This document shows positions 42,518 through 55,663 of a stretch of DNA of 64,000 bases, in pieces; positions within the stretch are counted from its first letter, which is position 1; every line of letters starts with the position of its first letter. Where the stretch lies: contig NC_134682.1 of assembly GCF_024713945.1 (NCBI RefSeq), forward strand, positions 3,541,001 through 3,605,000. Reading direction: 5' to 3'. A program made the translations under genes and the position numbers. This DNA is from Dermatophagoides farinae. Its lineage: Eukaryota > Arthropoda > Arachnida > Sarcoptiformes > Pyroglyphidae. The notes below the pieces were generated by a model. That model had not been told where the DNA came from and did not search any database. It saw only the letters and a list, made by a program, of their open reading frames with translations.

Positions 42518-43447
42518 TTTGAACACATACATATTTTTTTCCAACCGGGGACCTATTATTTACTGATGATAATGGTGATGATGATGATGATGATGAGGGC
42601 TAGTAATAATAATCTAGTATAATGTTTGGCATTCACACAAAAAAAAGTGTGAACCCATTTTTTTTTGTTTGTTTGTTTGTTTGTGATGGACACCGTATGT
42701 TGTATGAATTTGAATGAATGAATGAATGAATGTGAAATGTCTAGAATAGAATCGAAATATTTGAAACACATGTTTATTTGCTTGTTTGTTTGTCAAATGT
42801 TGTCGTTGTTGTTGTTGTTGTTGGCAATGTGTTTATGTGTGATTCTTTTGCCAATTATATTTGGCCAGATTTTTTTCTTTCTCTTCAAGTCTAGCACAAA
42901 TAACACAAGTTTGATTGTCGAAGTTATTTTCTTTTCAATCATAAATGTTATGATTTATGGCATTCCAAAATGTATTATTGTATATGAATGATCAAATAAT
43001 ATTTGCTGTCATATGGTTGATAAAACATACAGTTGACACTATCGATTGGTCAAATAATAATAATATAATATATTAGAAACCTTTAACTTGTCTTGTATAG
43101 TCGATTCATATATATGTAATCTTATTTGGCCGGCCAGTTATTAAAACATATATAATAACTGCAATCACAGACAAATGTGAACAGATTGACTGGAACAAAA
43201 AAAGGTAAAAAATTTGTATATGAATTTGTTTTGGGCCATAAATAATAATCACAACACGGATGCCAATAAAAAAAAAACGAAACTGGAGCTTTTGGTTTTT
43301 GATCGCGTGATCAATGGCCCAATTGCCCAGGGAATAGATGTATGTGTGATTACTGAGTGCATTGAATGCATAACGGGACAGGTGTTGTTGCCATGTCATT
43401 CTATATGATGTCAACTCCTCGAATCAATCTACAGCTTTGACCTTTCT

Positions 43448-43451
<4 letters not shown>

Positions 43452-43504
<53 letters not shown>
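43452..43504. repeat. (TC)26 microsatellite
   Basis: A perfect 53-bp TC run, the longest uninterrupted dinucleotide array in the window and the only large TC/GA one. Confidence 0.95.
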
Positions 43505-43509
<5 letters not shown>

Positions 43510-45734
43510 ACTATGGTTATTTGTATATCGATCGTTCGATGTGCAATAATAAGTATAGTAGTTCACCAAAACCAAAAGATTGTGACCTGGGCCACATATC
43601 ACCGACAACAACAACAAGTTGTCATTGTCGCCGTTTGACCTATAGATTGTGGTCGAAGTCGTCATCGTCATTAGTTATTACAAGCTGCTGCTTGTCGACT
43701 CAATGACCTCTCATAAACTTTCACCTTTGTCAAAAAAAATACATATTGGCAGGCAGAGAGACGACGATAGTTGATCATGATTGGAACACGATGATTTATT
43801 CGCCAATCACTATATATGTAAGAATCGTCCTGACGAAAGATGGAAGGGGCCAAGAATTTTATGTTTACAATGTGATCACTAGATTATCATCATATATTGA
43901 ATCAAAAAAAAAAAAAAAAAAAAAATAGGATTGCAACAAGTTTTTTTTATTTCATCTTATTTTATTTGTTTGATATAGTAATGGAGCATTGATTTAGTTT
44001 CATTGCAAAAGTGATAAAATAGTGTGTGTGTGTGTGTGTGTATAGTGATTGCACTTGAACAATTTTTTTTTCAATTCCATTTGACTTTGCCATGTGTTTG
44101 AATATGTAGGTATGTATTGAACCGTAACGGTGAATACTACACCATTGATGACCCCATCATAGGAAAAAAAGTCCAAATGAATGAATATACAACAACAATA
44201 GCTAATTGAAACATATGAATGGAATGTATACTATTCAGCATGAACGATGACGACTATGACGACAATTGAATATCAATGAAAATGCATTTTCATCTGCCAC
44301 AAATGAGTGACTAAAAAGGTCCAAATTGACTGTAAATTTGCTTGTGTATACCCTTTTTTCGTACTAAAGGGTACGATACATTTCTTTTCATTCCACCATG
44401 GTATTTGTCAAATAAACAATCAATTCAAATTGAAATTCATTTCATTCATTCATTCATTCTATTTTTTCGCAATAACATTTGGTCAACTCATTTTACACTT
44501 TATATATGTGTGTGTATGGCTTTGGCCACCAACTATGTCTCATAAAATATAAACACATTGATGACAATATCGAATGACCAAATAATCTATTTACCGAAAA
44601 AAAAAAATTTTTTTTTTTTGAACCAAATTAAAGATGCGCGACACATGATGTCTGATTATTGTGAGAATGTATCGTTTGTGCTGACAACTGATCCGTTAGT
44701 CAATGTTAAAGTGGCACTCAATCAATGTCAAGTCGACGACATGAGTAAATACACAGACAATATAATCACAGGCTTGATAGCTTAGAAATGAAGTTATTTT
44801 AGATACTGTGACCCACCCTTGTCACCTCGATTCAATTAAGCCACAATAAGTAGGCACAACTTTTTTATAGATCAATTTGGATCAATCAAGCAATCAATGA
44901 ATTGTGATTGAAATGACTGGAAAAAAATAATTCAAATCATCAAACAAGTTTGAATAAAAACAGAGGCTACAAAATGTCAACCAGTATTATCGTTTTTGTC
45001 TCTCTCCACCTGGACAACAAGAAGATATTGGTCATCAATATTCGACCTGTATCGACGGTGACCATGTGTCGAGTTGTAAAATGTTATCGACAATTTGGTC
45101 ATAACTCTTGTCGATCTTGGATCCGGGATCTTGATTGTCGTCATAATGGCCAAATATACATATAATACACACTACGCCATTATATTTTTGGTGATTTTCA
45201 TGGTAAATTGTGGATTGGCCAATTTGTGGCTAATTTTCGACTATTCGATCGATGCCACACACATCGCGTCGCATAGTCGATAGTCGAGTTGGCCATAAGA
45301 TTGTGATTGAAATGGCTGATATGAATTATATGGCAGCTAGTACTGGTTGATCATTCATCGGTTAGGCTAATTACTGGCTGATTGATTCATTAATTATTCC
45401 TACTATCATTGAGAATAGTTGACTGTCTGACTGGTTAGCTAGCTAGCTCTCTTGCTTGCCTGCTAAAATTGGTCCAATGAACTTAGTTAAATTAATAATG
45501 AAAAGATTTATTAGTAGACATCATAAGTTTTGACATAATCGACCTGTCCGACTAGTTGTGTGTGTGTGTGTGTGTGTATGTTTGTGTATTTGACAGTAAG
45601 AATTGATTGATTCTATAATCGATGATTTTGTTTGTCTTGTAGTCACATTGGAAAAACAATCAACAGGTGGCCATCGATCAGCAGCAACAACAACAAAATC
45701 TTGAACCGTTTCCAATGAATCTGGTCAAACATCA

Positions 45735-47537
45735 TCAAACAGCTTCATAAAGTTTCCATACACGATTTCTTAGCTCTTTTGATGCATAATGATCGGGATA
45801 TAGATTCAATGATTTCTGCACGTATTCATAGCTAAGATCAAAATGGCCAGAATTTTCTGCTAATAATGCTAGATTATAATGTGGTTCATATCTATGGTGT
45901 GTTTAAAAGAAAAGAACAAACAAATTTTGCTTACAGAATTGCTCAAGTTTAGACACAAACTACGTACAAATAAGATCCAACATTAGCTGATGATTGAAAA
46001 TAAGATTTAGCCTGTTGAACATTGGCTGTCGTTGTTGTTGTTGTTGTCGTGTTTGACCGTTGATATTGACCACCAGTTGTTCCAATGCCTTTAGTTATCT
46101 CTAAAACGCCGAGATTATTGTACGCTTCAGCATGATCATTGTTAGAAGATGAAGCTAACCGGAAACAGTACAATGCCAATTGTCGATCACCCGAACCAAG
46201 AGCCACATGGCCAATGTTATACCATATATCAGCTATCATTTCATCAGTCTCGGCAAACATGAGAGCTCGTTCAAAACAAGTGACCACCATATCGTACTGT
46301 TGTGAATAGAAACAGCAAAGGGCTATATTATTGTAGATTTCCGATTTGAATATTCCCATCTGCAGTAATCGCCGATAATAGCGAAGTGCAATCTCTGGTT
46401 GATCACTATAGAATTCATTCATAGCGATCGAAGCGATAGCTTCAATATCGATTGCATCATAAGTCAATATTGATCGATATAATCCGATCGATTCATCCAT
46501 TTCGTTCATCGATTCATGAATACGGGCAGCATATCGTAATAAAAGTGTTTCATTTGGATGTTTTTCCAGTCCTTGTCGATATAGATCCAATGCTTTCAAT
46601 GGCTGATCCATTCGAATGTACACTTTGCCTAACCATATATAAACGTCGACAGCCACTTCATAATGCTGTAATGCATCGCGAAAATATTCCTCTGAATCAC
46701 GAAGTAATGCCAATTTGTAATAACATTTACCGATCTGAGCCTGTTTATTTATTAATGATCAAACAAATTAAACATTAGATTATAATAATGAGATATATAA
46801 AGATGAATCAACTTCTATTACTTTCCACCACCAATCCATTTTGGCCATCTCTACGTTAGTCTTTATGGCTAGCTGTAAAGCTATTCGAAAATTACATTGA
46901 TTATGGAAAATATATTCAAAAAGAGCACGAGCCATTGGTGGCATTTTAGAGTATTTGTCCACATTCAAACGTTCTACGTTGAGAAATTCGCCACCACTTT
47001 CCTTCAAAGCTAACATCGAAGCTGTACCAAGACGAGCATGACGTCCAGAAGCAGTGGTCATAGGTCTAGCAGAATATCCAGTACGTGGTGCCGATAATGC
47101 AGATTCTAAAGATTGATTAGCACCAACACTGTTTGTACCAGGTCTAATCATTCCACTTAACGGTCGACCAGATTGAGTAACCGGTCGAATCGCTTGTGAT
47201 GTTGATTGTCGTGCTAATGATGTTGCTGTAGCTGTTCGAAGCGATGTTCCAGGACGAGCTGTTTCTGCTATTCGTGTTTCATCCATCAACGTTTCGGCTA
47301 TACCATCTTCGTCGGCTTCCAGATCATCAACATAAGTTTGTTCGGTCAAACATCGAAGTTTCAAACACCAGAAAATCTATCAATTACAATTATCAGTAAA
47401 TGCTGAATGATGGATAAAAATTGGATTGAACAAACCTGATTTTTTGGATTCTGTTCGATTTGTTCATTGCAAATTTCCATACATCGATCATGGTAACGGC
47501 GCCGATACAATGACATTGCATAACATAATGGATCCAT
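45735..47537 (-). CDS. TTC8: Tetratricopeptide repeat protein 8 (Bardet-Biedl syndrome 8), BBSome subunit
   Basis: Four exons on the minus strand: 47537-47436, 47376-46822, 46740-45968 and 45891-45735 (introns 59, 81 and 76 nt), in phase, about 528 aa. This is close to human TTC8 (about 540). The N-terminus MDPLCYAMSLYRRR matches the family start. Exon 2 carries the family hallmarks DEDGIAE, ARPGTSL, SGRPLSG, RLGTASML and ALFEYIFH. Exons 3-4 encode TPR repeats with highly conserved blocks such as FYSDQPEIALRYYRRLLQMG, WYNIGHVALGSGD and HAEAYNNLGVLE. BBS8 is a core subunit of the BBSome coat that carries membrane proteins in primary cilia; in arthropods this implies sensory-neuron cilia. A Thr-rich insert follows the last long TPR helix (a TTG/CAA array). 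The start ATG follows an in-frame TAA 18 nt upstream. A poly-A signal is present at 45512-45507. The gene lies about 400 bp downstream of INTS3 on the same strand. Confidence 0.95.
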
Positions 47538-47909
47538 GTTGAACAATTAAATGAACATTCAATAATCACAATACCAACTAAACATAGACAACATACACAG
47601 AATGTGATCACCATGGCAACAAACCTAATGGCTCGTCAAAACTTTATTTTTTCGCACTCACTTCATTAGCAAATTCTGTGCTAGACATGTTCACATTCAA
47701 TTACAATGATCTTAAATCCTCGTTATTATTTGAAATGATGATTTAGACATATTTACAAAAAAAAAGATAATTTCTAATCGAATATATGCACAGATGAGAA
47801 AATGAGGCAAATATCATGTAGTGACCATTAAAGACAACTTTCGGTTGATTATAATCGATTCATGTTTGTGGTCTAGTAGGGCTGGATGTAAATGAGTTGA
47901 TCTGGTAGT

Positions 47910-47915
47910 TTTATT
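47910..47915 (-). terminator. Poly-A signal of the INTS3 gene
   Basis: AATAAA on the minus strand, 28 nt past the INTS3 stop codon. It implies a very short 3' UTR, which fits the roughly 370-bp gap to TTC8. Confidence 0.6.
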
Positions 47916-47942
47916 TACAAGTTGATGTGTACAGTAAGTTGA

Positions 47943-50900
47943 TCAATCGCTGTCAAATCCAGCCGGTAGTCTACGTTTTTTATTCCGTAGATTCGATTTT
48001 GATATGGTCCGTTGTGGTACATCCTCCTAGAATCCAATATTCAGTCAGTGAATCATTTAGCCTAACCACATAACAACTTACTTCTGAAGAATCGGATTCT
48101 GTATCCGAATTATTGGCAGTCGTATTTTGATTTGATGATTTCTTGCTAGAAGTCTTTTTAGCTCCCGTTGTAGATGAATTTGAAGAGCTCGTTTTCCTTT
48201 GTGACCCAGATTGTGATGCCGTAGACGAGGAATTATTGGTTGAGCTGGCATTCTTACCATTACTACTGCTGCCATTATCGTTATCATCACAAGGCACATC
48301 GGTGAATAGATCGGCATATCTAATGAGAAATTATTTAATCTGGTATTATGTTTACAAATGATAAAGTTACTTTGTTTTTTGTTGGTTTGTACAGATCTGC
48401 TTTAATTGAACCAACATGGCTATCAATGCATCCTGGTTGAAAACTATAAGAAAAAACAAAGACCAAATAATAAGCCAAATTAATTGATATGTATTAAAAT
48501 CTTACAATTGACATCTTTATTGCTGGCGAATGTTCGTCTCATTTCGTCCAAATAGAAAAGCAACTGTTCAATGTTGGCAGTATTGTTCATCTTGTTCTTT
48601 GAGACATTGTTCAACACTCTAAACAAAACAAAAAAATCAATTAGAATGAGCAGGATCTATTAGGCAATCATCACCTTTTGTGTCGTTTAGTTGGAGAACT
48701 GATGATTGAAGAGACATAGGTGCCAATCACTTCACTAAGTTTGTCTTTCCAGCGTTTCGCCCAGTACAACAGTACGCTAAGCACAAGACAGGCATCGTTC
48801 AATTTGTGATGATCACGAGCCATAAATTGTTTCAGGTATTGATTGGTGGGCATTTCACGTTTGAACATCTGAACCAGATGACTATTCAATCCTCCTAAAA
48901 TGTCTACATGCAAACAAGGACAGAGATAGAAATAAATGAACACAATGAGTATTAAGAATCAATCAACAAAAAAAAATACCATTGTTTGAATCCAATTTGG
49001 ACAAGGCATTTAGATAAGAATCAGGAGTAAAGTCATGAGCATCCAACAGATCCCATAGTAGATGTTGCTGGATATGATCGAATTGGTTGGCCAACGCTAA
49101 TAAAGATAAATAGAAAAAAATTCATCTTAGTGAATGAATATAAGTTAATGATAACTTACAGATGATGACCGAGAGAGAATCTTTTTTGCACAATCGCAAT
49201 TGATCACGTTGTATGAGAATGACCAGGTATTGAACGGAATTGTAATCACCGAATTCGAGTATCATTCGGATTAGATCGAGATTGCCCACCATAATAGTAG
49301 GAAATGCTTTCATCACAGCAGGTATCAGGTAGAAGAATATATACAGATCATGCCAGGTAGCCGTTTCCAGATCAGCGATTAATGCCGTCGATAAATCTTT
49401 GGACATGCAACGAACCAGATCCCGGTAGACAGCCATTCGATCGAATGTATTGCCCGTAACGACCAGATAATGCAAAAATAGGAAACCGATTCTTACATTG
49501 TTCGTAGCCATTTCGGCCACTAGCTGCTTAAGATGAATGGCATTGTGACCACCGCTATTAGTTTCATCATCATCATTATCATCTTCATCATCATCGTCAC
49601 TAAAATTGCTCTTAGGTTTCTCTATTTCACGATGACATTTGACCAAAGCGGCAAACATTGTGAACAGAGGTCCATCAATCGATGCCTTCAATGCTCGTTG
49701 ATCTGGTTGATACCAACTCGTGTACGAATGCAGATAATAATCGGGAAAACGTTTCTGGCTCATATCCTCGTCTAGTATGGCCGACAAGATGATTGTCAGA
49801 TTAGGTAAAATATCGGCAATTGGCGATTCTTCATCTTCTTCATCATTGGACTGAATCAATTTTTTGACAAGTTCTTCCATTTGAGCACACTGGTCAGCAC
49901 GGTTTCTGACAGTCAAAGAATTTATTATTTCAGAGTTATTTGTGATTGTCAAAACTACTTACCTGGCATCATATAGGCGCTGAATAATGGATTTGATAGG
50001 TTCCAAATTTATTTGGCTGATCTGTTCTTGCATTTCTTGTGGTGATAGACTGTAAGGCGACTTTTCCTCTACTGTTGTCGATGAGTCGTGATAATTATAA
50101 TCTAATTGATGTTCAATGTAAGGGCTTTGGTGATGACTGATGGTCGAGGAATAACTAGAAGAATCAATAAGAGTGACATCATCACTGTTGTTCGATTCAT
50201 CGATTATGGTTACTACTTCAGGCTTGATCTGAATGTTTAAATCATTGCCATTGGGACTATTAGGATTAGAAAACATCGGGACTTCAGCTACCGATGGCGA
50301 AGCTATCTTGGCGTTTGGGAGATGATGTCCCATCATCAATGTGGGATTCATCGACGATGTAGAAGGCGACATGATTACCGATACCGGATTTCCTAGTGGT
50401 TGTTGTCCTATGTGTAATTGTTGTTGACCATTGTGGCTCATTTGATTAGGCCCAACAATGGCCGAACCTGATGATGATGAGACTGACGATGGGGATGAAG
50501 TGGTGGATGATGACATCACAGTCGAATTCAATATGTTGGCTATATATTCGGTCGAATTATTCATCGATATGATGGTAGATGTGGGAGTAGATGATGGTGA
50601 GGATGAGGAAGAAGAAGAAGGTGGAGGAATAGATTGACCAATCGAATTTATAGAACCATTGTTTTTGTTTAATGCCATGGTGCCAGATGAAACTTTTTTA
50701 GCTGTTGCGATCATTGGCTTCGAAACAATACCACTAGTTCCCGAGAAGCTGTTTGTTTTTTTCATCTTTTTGGCGGCTGGTTGTTTAGAACCAACAACTG
50801 AACTATTGGAGGCAAGTCTTGGATTTGTATCACTGGAATCGTTAATCAATTCATCCTCATCATCACTGAATTTGGAAGTAGGTGCTTGTCCCATGACCAT

Positions 50901-53460
50901 CGGAATTTGCGATTGTTGTTGCTGTGAATACATTATTGTTGGCATCTGTTGTTGGAGTGTTGTTTGCGGCGGCAAGTGGTCGATAGGTCCTTGTGTAGAT
51001 ATCTGTTTGGTGATAACATTGATCGGTTTAATATTAGTGAGTATAGGATTAATTGAAGTCGTGGTTATTAGAGAATGGGTTAGCGGATCGATCATCGGAT
51101 GTGAACCAGCTGTGACCACAGTGACTACCGATGAATTCGAGCAGGTCGATAGTAAGCGAACTGGACCGGAAGATGTGGCCATCATCATCGACGGATCAAA
51201 CTGACTAGTACCGGTTGCCGTAGCTTTAGTAGCAGTAGTGAGGGTAGTCGATTGGCAACAAGCAGTAGAATAAGTGGAAATATAAGAAGATAAAATGGTA
51301 GAAGCGGAAAAAGAACAAGTAACAGCAGCAGCAGTAGTAGTGAAGATTGTGCAGGAAGAAGGCGTAATGAATGTGGAAATTGTACTAGTAGTAATTGGCC
51401 AATTGCTATTAGTGACATTAAGTGTATGAGGTGATGTGGATGCCGAAGCCGAGACAATCTAAGGCAAGATCATATATCATGACAATAGCAACAGCATAAG
51501 AGGATCATATTGTCATCAATGGCAAATCAACTATATACTACTAACACTAAAACTACTCTCTAATCGATCCCACTGCACCCGAACACAACATCCGAATATT
51601 TCGCATTGTAACCATTTACTAACCTGATTGCTTCCGGCCAAGTAGTGATGACCATTGATTCCGGCCGATCCAGAACCTTGTAACGATGGCGGTTGAGGCT
51701 GTGAGAGCACTGGTTGAAACATTAATTGCTGTTGCTGTAGATCAGCAATATTTTGGATATCAGGAAATGTTTTCGTAATTAGTTGTCGTAAATGCTGCTC
51801 AATCTTGGTCGGATCAAACATGAAAGCCAATGAAGGGGTGACACGTTTGTCTACAAGATGAAATAAAGAATTTCGAATTCCCATTTTGATCTGTGGGGCC
51901 ATTGGAGGACAATATTCCACGGATATCTATAACATACAATATCGATAAACAATGCCTTTAATTGAATTATAATCAATAATGCCTACCCGACATAGAAAAT
52001 CTAACAATGCAGCTGTGATACCCGGATGGTTTTTAAGTGAAAAGTACATGACCAACATGCCTGGTTCAAGATCCATGATCATGTTGTTGTTAGAATCTTG
52101 AATGTCAAACATAAGCCAATCGTAGAATAAGGCCATTCGTGACCAGGGTAATGACACATTTTGTGGACAAGAGTTGAGAATCCAACCAATGATAGCCCAT
52201 CGTGGAACCATTCCCATAGCCATCTCTTCATTACTCGGATGTATCGAATTGCAAATAAATCGAATCAGATCGGTACGTATCAATTGATTATCTTGCGAAT
52301 TTAGGTATTGTCGTTGAAACCAATCCTGATAGCGACGTTGTGATCCAAAACGAACTTGCGAGATAAGAAAGTTTAATTTTTTCTCAATGTCAAACGTAAC
52401 GAGGAGTCGTATGAAGCGACGATGAGTTCTCGTGTGCATTACTTGTATCAGGTTAAACTTGGGAGATAGACTTGATGGATTGTTAAGCATCGTTTTCCAT
52501 AGCTGTTCGAATTCAGTTATCCTACACACTTGCTGCAATAAACGGATCAAATCTCGTCCAATGCCAAGAAAATCACCAAAACGTTCGGTGAGTAGACAGT
52601 GGCAATATTTCACAGCTTTCATCATCAGCCTTGAAGGAGGCATGAGGTCGGCAATTAGTCGAAGATATTTGACCAATGCATATTGCAAAAGAGGTACATT
52701 GCTATCATAGCAGAGTCGATATTCGATTAGAATGTTTAAAATGTTTTCGGCTAGAGTTTGATTCCGTTGACTCATATCACTTGGCACGATATTTCGCATC
52801 AGATTATAGAATATAGTCTCAATATTCTGTATGGAACTTTTGAGCAATTCTTTGCACAACAATAGTAAACGATTTCGAGCATGTTCGTGAAGACGTAAAA
52901 ATTTTTCTGTAGTGATTTGATTGATGTAACTACAAAGTAAAGTTCCGCCATCGCGATTCGACAATATGATGGTTATGAAAAGCTGTATTAAAGAGACATG
53001 TTAATCATTAAATCATGTTAGACAATTATCATACATACACGATGTGAATTATCACTTCCATTGTCGAGCAACATCGACACGATCAAACCAAGAGTAATCT
53101 CCTCAGAATATGTGACACTTTCACGACACATTCGTGTTAGCTCTTCGTGTATCTGATGTTCCGATTTGCCTTGTATCTGGTCCTGTACGAACTTATAATT
53201 GCGGCACATTTTCTACAAAAATGATTATAAAATGATAATACAAAAAAAAAACACAAACAGAATGGACTTACCTCTTCATAGTCGTCTTTGGTTTCTACTG
53301 GACTCAAAGCGAATAACCGTTCGAGATTCTGTTCCAACGTTGCCGGTTGTTGTTGTTGTGAAGAAATTAGATTAGAAGAAACAATATCCGTTTGTTGTTG
53401 TTGCTGTGATTGTAATGGTGGCATCGGTGGTCCTCCACCAATGTAATTCGATGTCGACAT
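47943..53460 (-). CDS. INTS3: Integrator complex subunit 3
   Basis: Twelve exons join in phase on the minus strand: 53460-53272, 53212-53039, 52982-51987, 51926-51624, 51458-49963, 49905-49160, 49096-48980, 48903-48675, 48618-48506, 48443-48371, 48319-48082 and 48026-47943, about 1585 aa. Conserved INTS3 blocks include IGRDLIRLLQQVCRITEFEQ, QVRFGSQRRYQDWFQRQYL, DLIRFIC..HPSNE, PRWAIIGW, LALFYDWL-like and ITAALLDFLCR. The C-terminus KKRRLPAGFDSD matches the basic-then-acidic end of the family. INTS3 is a helical-repeat scaffold of the Integrator complex (snRNA 3'-end processing, promoter-proximal termination). It also forms the SOSS complex with a single-strand DNA-binding protein in DNA repair. 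Human INTS3 is 1043 aa; most of the extra length is a Ser/Thr/Gln-rich insert in exon 5 (about residues 555-1000), where only an acidic FSDDEDEL patch is family-like. Splice choices at exons 2/3 could shift by a few bases. Confidence 0.95.
49975..51458 (-). other. Low-complexity insert of INTS3 (exon 5)
   Basis: Exon 5 encodes nearly 500 residues dominated by Ser, Thr, Pro, Gln, Ile and Asn, with serine runs such as PPSSSSSSSPSS. It has no visible fold except an acidic FSDDEDEL patch and a helical end (SPQEMQEQISQINLEPIKS). It separates the N- and C-terminal helical repeat blocks. The reading frame is open throughout and both splice junctions are in phase, so it is likely translated. Confidence 0.75.
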
Positions 53461-53878
53461 GAATGACGTTTTGACGATTTGTTTCTGATGTTGGCGTTTA
53501 AAATTACTTGATTGATATCATTCAATTTGGCATTCGTTTGTCGTTATTGTTGTTTGTCGTCGTTGTAATTGAACGATGGATGATTAGCGAGAGCCAGCCG
53601 AATTCATGATCCGATTATCAATAAATCATATGATGATTTTGCATCATATACTTTCATCTGTAATATTTAATTGTTTTCTTTTCAATCGAAACCGTCTCAG
53701 TTGGTAATATATAAATTTCTATTTCGACTATTCTAGATCAATTCACAATTACGATCAGGCCAAAATCAGATGAATCGATGACATAAGTCAAAAACCAAAA
53801 TAGATCGACAAATATGAGAAAATATAGTACATACACAAGCTAGACAATAAATGCCCGACAAATCGCCAGCCACTCACC

Positions 53879-53904
53879 AAAAAAAAAAAAAAAAAAAAAA
53901 AAAA
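53879..53904. repeat. Poly-A run of 26
   Basis: The longest homopolymer in the window, about 420 bp upstream of the INTS3 start. No retroelement body adjoins it and no target duplication is obvious. Confidence 0.9.
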
Positions 53905-54479
53905 CTCATCCACACACACACAGAGGCACAGTGAAAAGCAAAAGAACAAACACGCTGTTCATACCTGTTCATAAATATCGTATATCATTTAATTAAGATC
54001 CAAGGTCCTAGCCATCGTTAATACGATAGTAGTCATTGTAACAAAACAATTCAGCTAACAATCAATTCAAATTGGATTTAATTTGACCAGAAATTAGATT
54101 AACTATCAAGTCAAGGATATATTGGATTATAATTGATGTCCAATTATACCGATAGATGGCAATCAATTCAGTCATTCAGTTAGTTTTTTTTTCTATTTAG
54201 AATTTCAATGGATTGATGATGATGATGGATCCCGCCAAATTATTATTTGTTGATCTGATGAAATTTAATGATTATGGTTCGATCTGTCAACAGTACTACT
54301 ATAGTAAGTTTGCGTGTGTGTATGTGTGTGTCTATTTTGGATTTAAAATAAAATTTATCATATTTTATTTCACAACCAATTTGAACAATATTGAAACGGA
54401 TAATTGATTCGATATACATCTTGTCCAAAAGAAAATTGGCCGAATTTGATATAACTAGAATCGATTCATAAGTAGAAAA

Positions 54480-55663
54480 AGGCAATAATGAATGCCCATC
54501 ATTTTATATCCGGATATTCAGTATGATGGAATTTAGGCCACATTGTCCACAAATAACGATGAGATATGGTGACAAAAATATGCCCAGAAAAAAAGCCATG
54601 CCGTTCATGTTGGCAACAATTGTATGTTTGTCGATTACTTGATAACATGATTATGATGATGATGATGATGATGATGATGGCTTTCCATCCGTCATGTCAT
54701 TATCATCATCATATAATCATAAAATCAAAAAATTGCTGACAGGATTATCCATATACAAACCAATCGACTATATTCATCAACCAACGTACATCAAAGCTTC
54801 AGGTAAGATTTGATTCAATTATCTGGATTTGTGCATGCATACTAATAATCCATTGGTCGATCAAATTGATGATCAATAGATTTTCAAAATTATATTCACT
54901 TGATGGATAATTAGTAATTAGTAATGATGATGATGGTAAATCAATTTGTTTGCTTATATCATCCATACTGGATTATCAAATCGGTCATTGGAGATAATAA
55001 CATGGTCAATTGGCCAGATTGCAATGATGATAAGAAATAGAGGTGAGAATTAATCTGGACACAATGGACCATCATTTCTTCCTGTGAAACATATGATGAA
55101 GGTTATCAACGTGGATTAATGCTGCCATAAAGTTGGTGTCATTCGTGTGATTATTATGTCGTGGAAAATATAATTAAAAAAACGTGCAATCATACATTGC
55201 CACAATCAGCTGGTTGACAATCGTCGACAACGACTGGTGACGATCATTTCATAATGGGGAACAAACAAGTGTTAAAACAATTACCATAATTAGGACACCA
55301 ACTGTCTTCAAACTAACATTTATTCATAAAAAACAATTGTGGACACTATTTGAATTATGTGGACTATTAACACGCGAATAACATCAAAAAAAAAGCCAAA
55401 CGATTATTGAACTTTCGTTACGTTGGGTTCTCCATGCTTTTTGACGTGGTCCTTCATAGACATTTGATTTTTCTGTATTCATCACTCTTTGTGGTCAAAT
55501 TCGTGATGACCCCGACTTGCTACACATGCTTTATTGTGATATTAATTCATGGAGACATCTCCATTTTTCTAGAATGATCATCTTAGATTGATGGTTTGAA
55601 CAACACATTGAACTCTCATTAACACAACTCTGGCTCAATCACGATGATGAGCATATATAATAA
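54480..55663 (+). pseudogene. Possible decayed coding segment, unidentified
   Basis: Compared with its surroundings this stretch has mixed amino-acid usage in partly open frames, but with stops and frame changes. Examples on the plus strand are a frame at about 54,733-54,800 (LLTGLSIYKPIDYIHQPTYI) and one at about 55,407-55,660 that includes VFITLCGQIRDDPDLLHMLY and the further block INSWRHLHFSRM, interrupted by three stops. I do not recognise the family. It may be an old pseudogene, exons of an unrecognised gene, or chance. Confidence 0.25.

Larger units (their letters stand above)
40219..45734. other. Non-coding region with long microsatellites
   Basis: About 5.5 kb without a supportable gene. 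It includes the two longest dinucleotide arrays in the window (listed separately), a poly-A of 22 at 43904-43925, a GTT array near 41300-41320 and a GT array at 44023-44041. Between about 44,620 and 45,290 the sequence is less repetitive and has short open frames with mixed composition, but I recognise nothing in them. Confidence 0.55.

Noticed and set aside
42242-42622. 126-codon open frame containing a Thr-His run
   Set aside because: The Thr-His run is the translation of the (AC)24 microsatellite, and the rest is Tyr/Ser/Met repeat-coded.
47655-47690. Short minus-strand frame MSSTEFANE ending at a GTGAGT donor, considered as the true first exon of TTC8
   Set aside because: The frame into MDPLCYAM is closed by a TAA 18 nt upstream of that ATG, and no AG acceptor lies between. 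It therefore cannot be joined as coding sequence, though it could belong to a UTR or another transcript.
53879-53904. Poly-A run considered as the tail of a retroposed gene
   Set aside because: No coding remnant directly upstream and no flanking target duplication could be seen.
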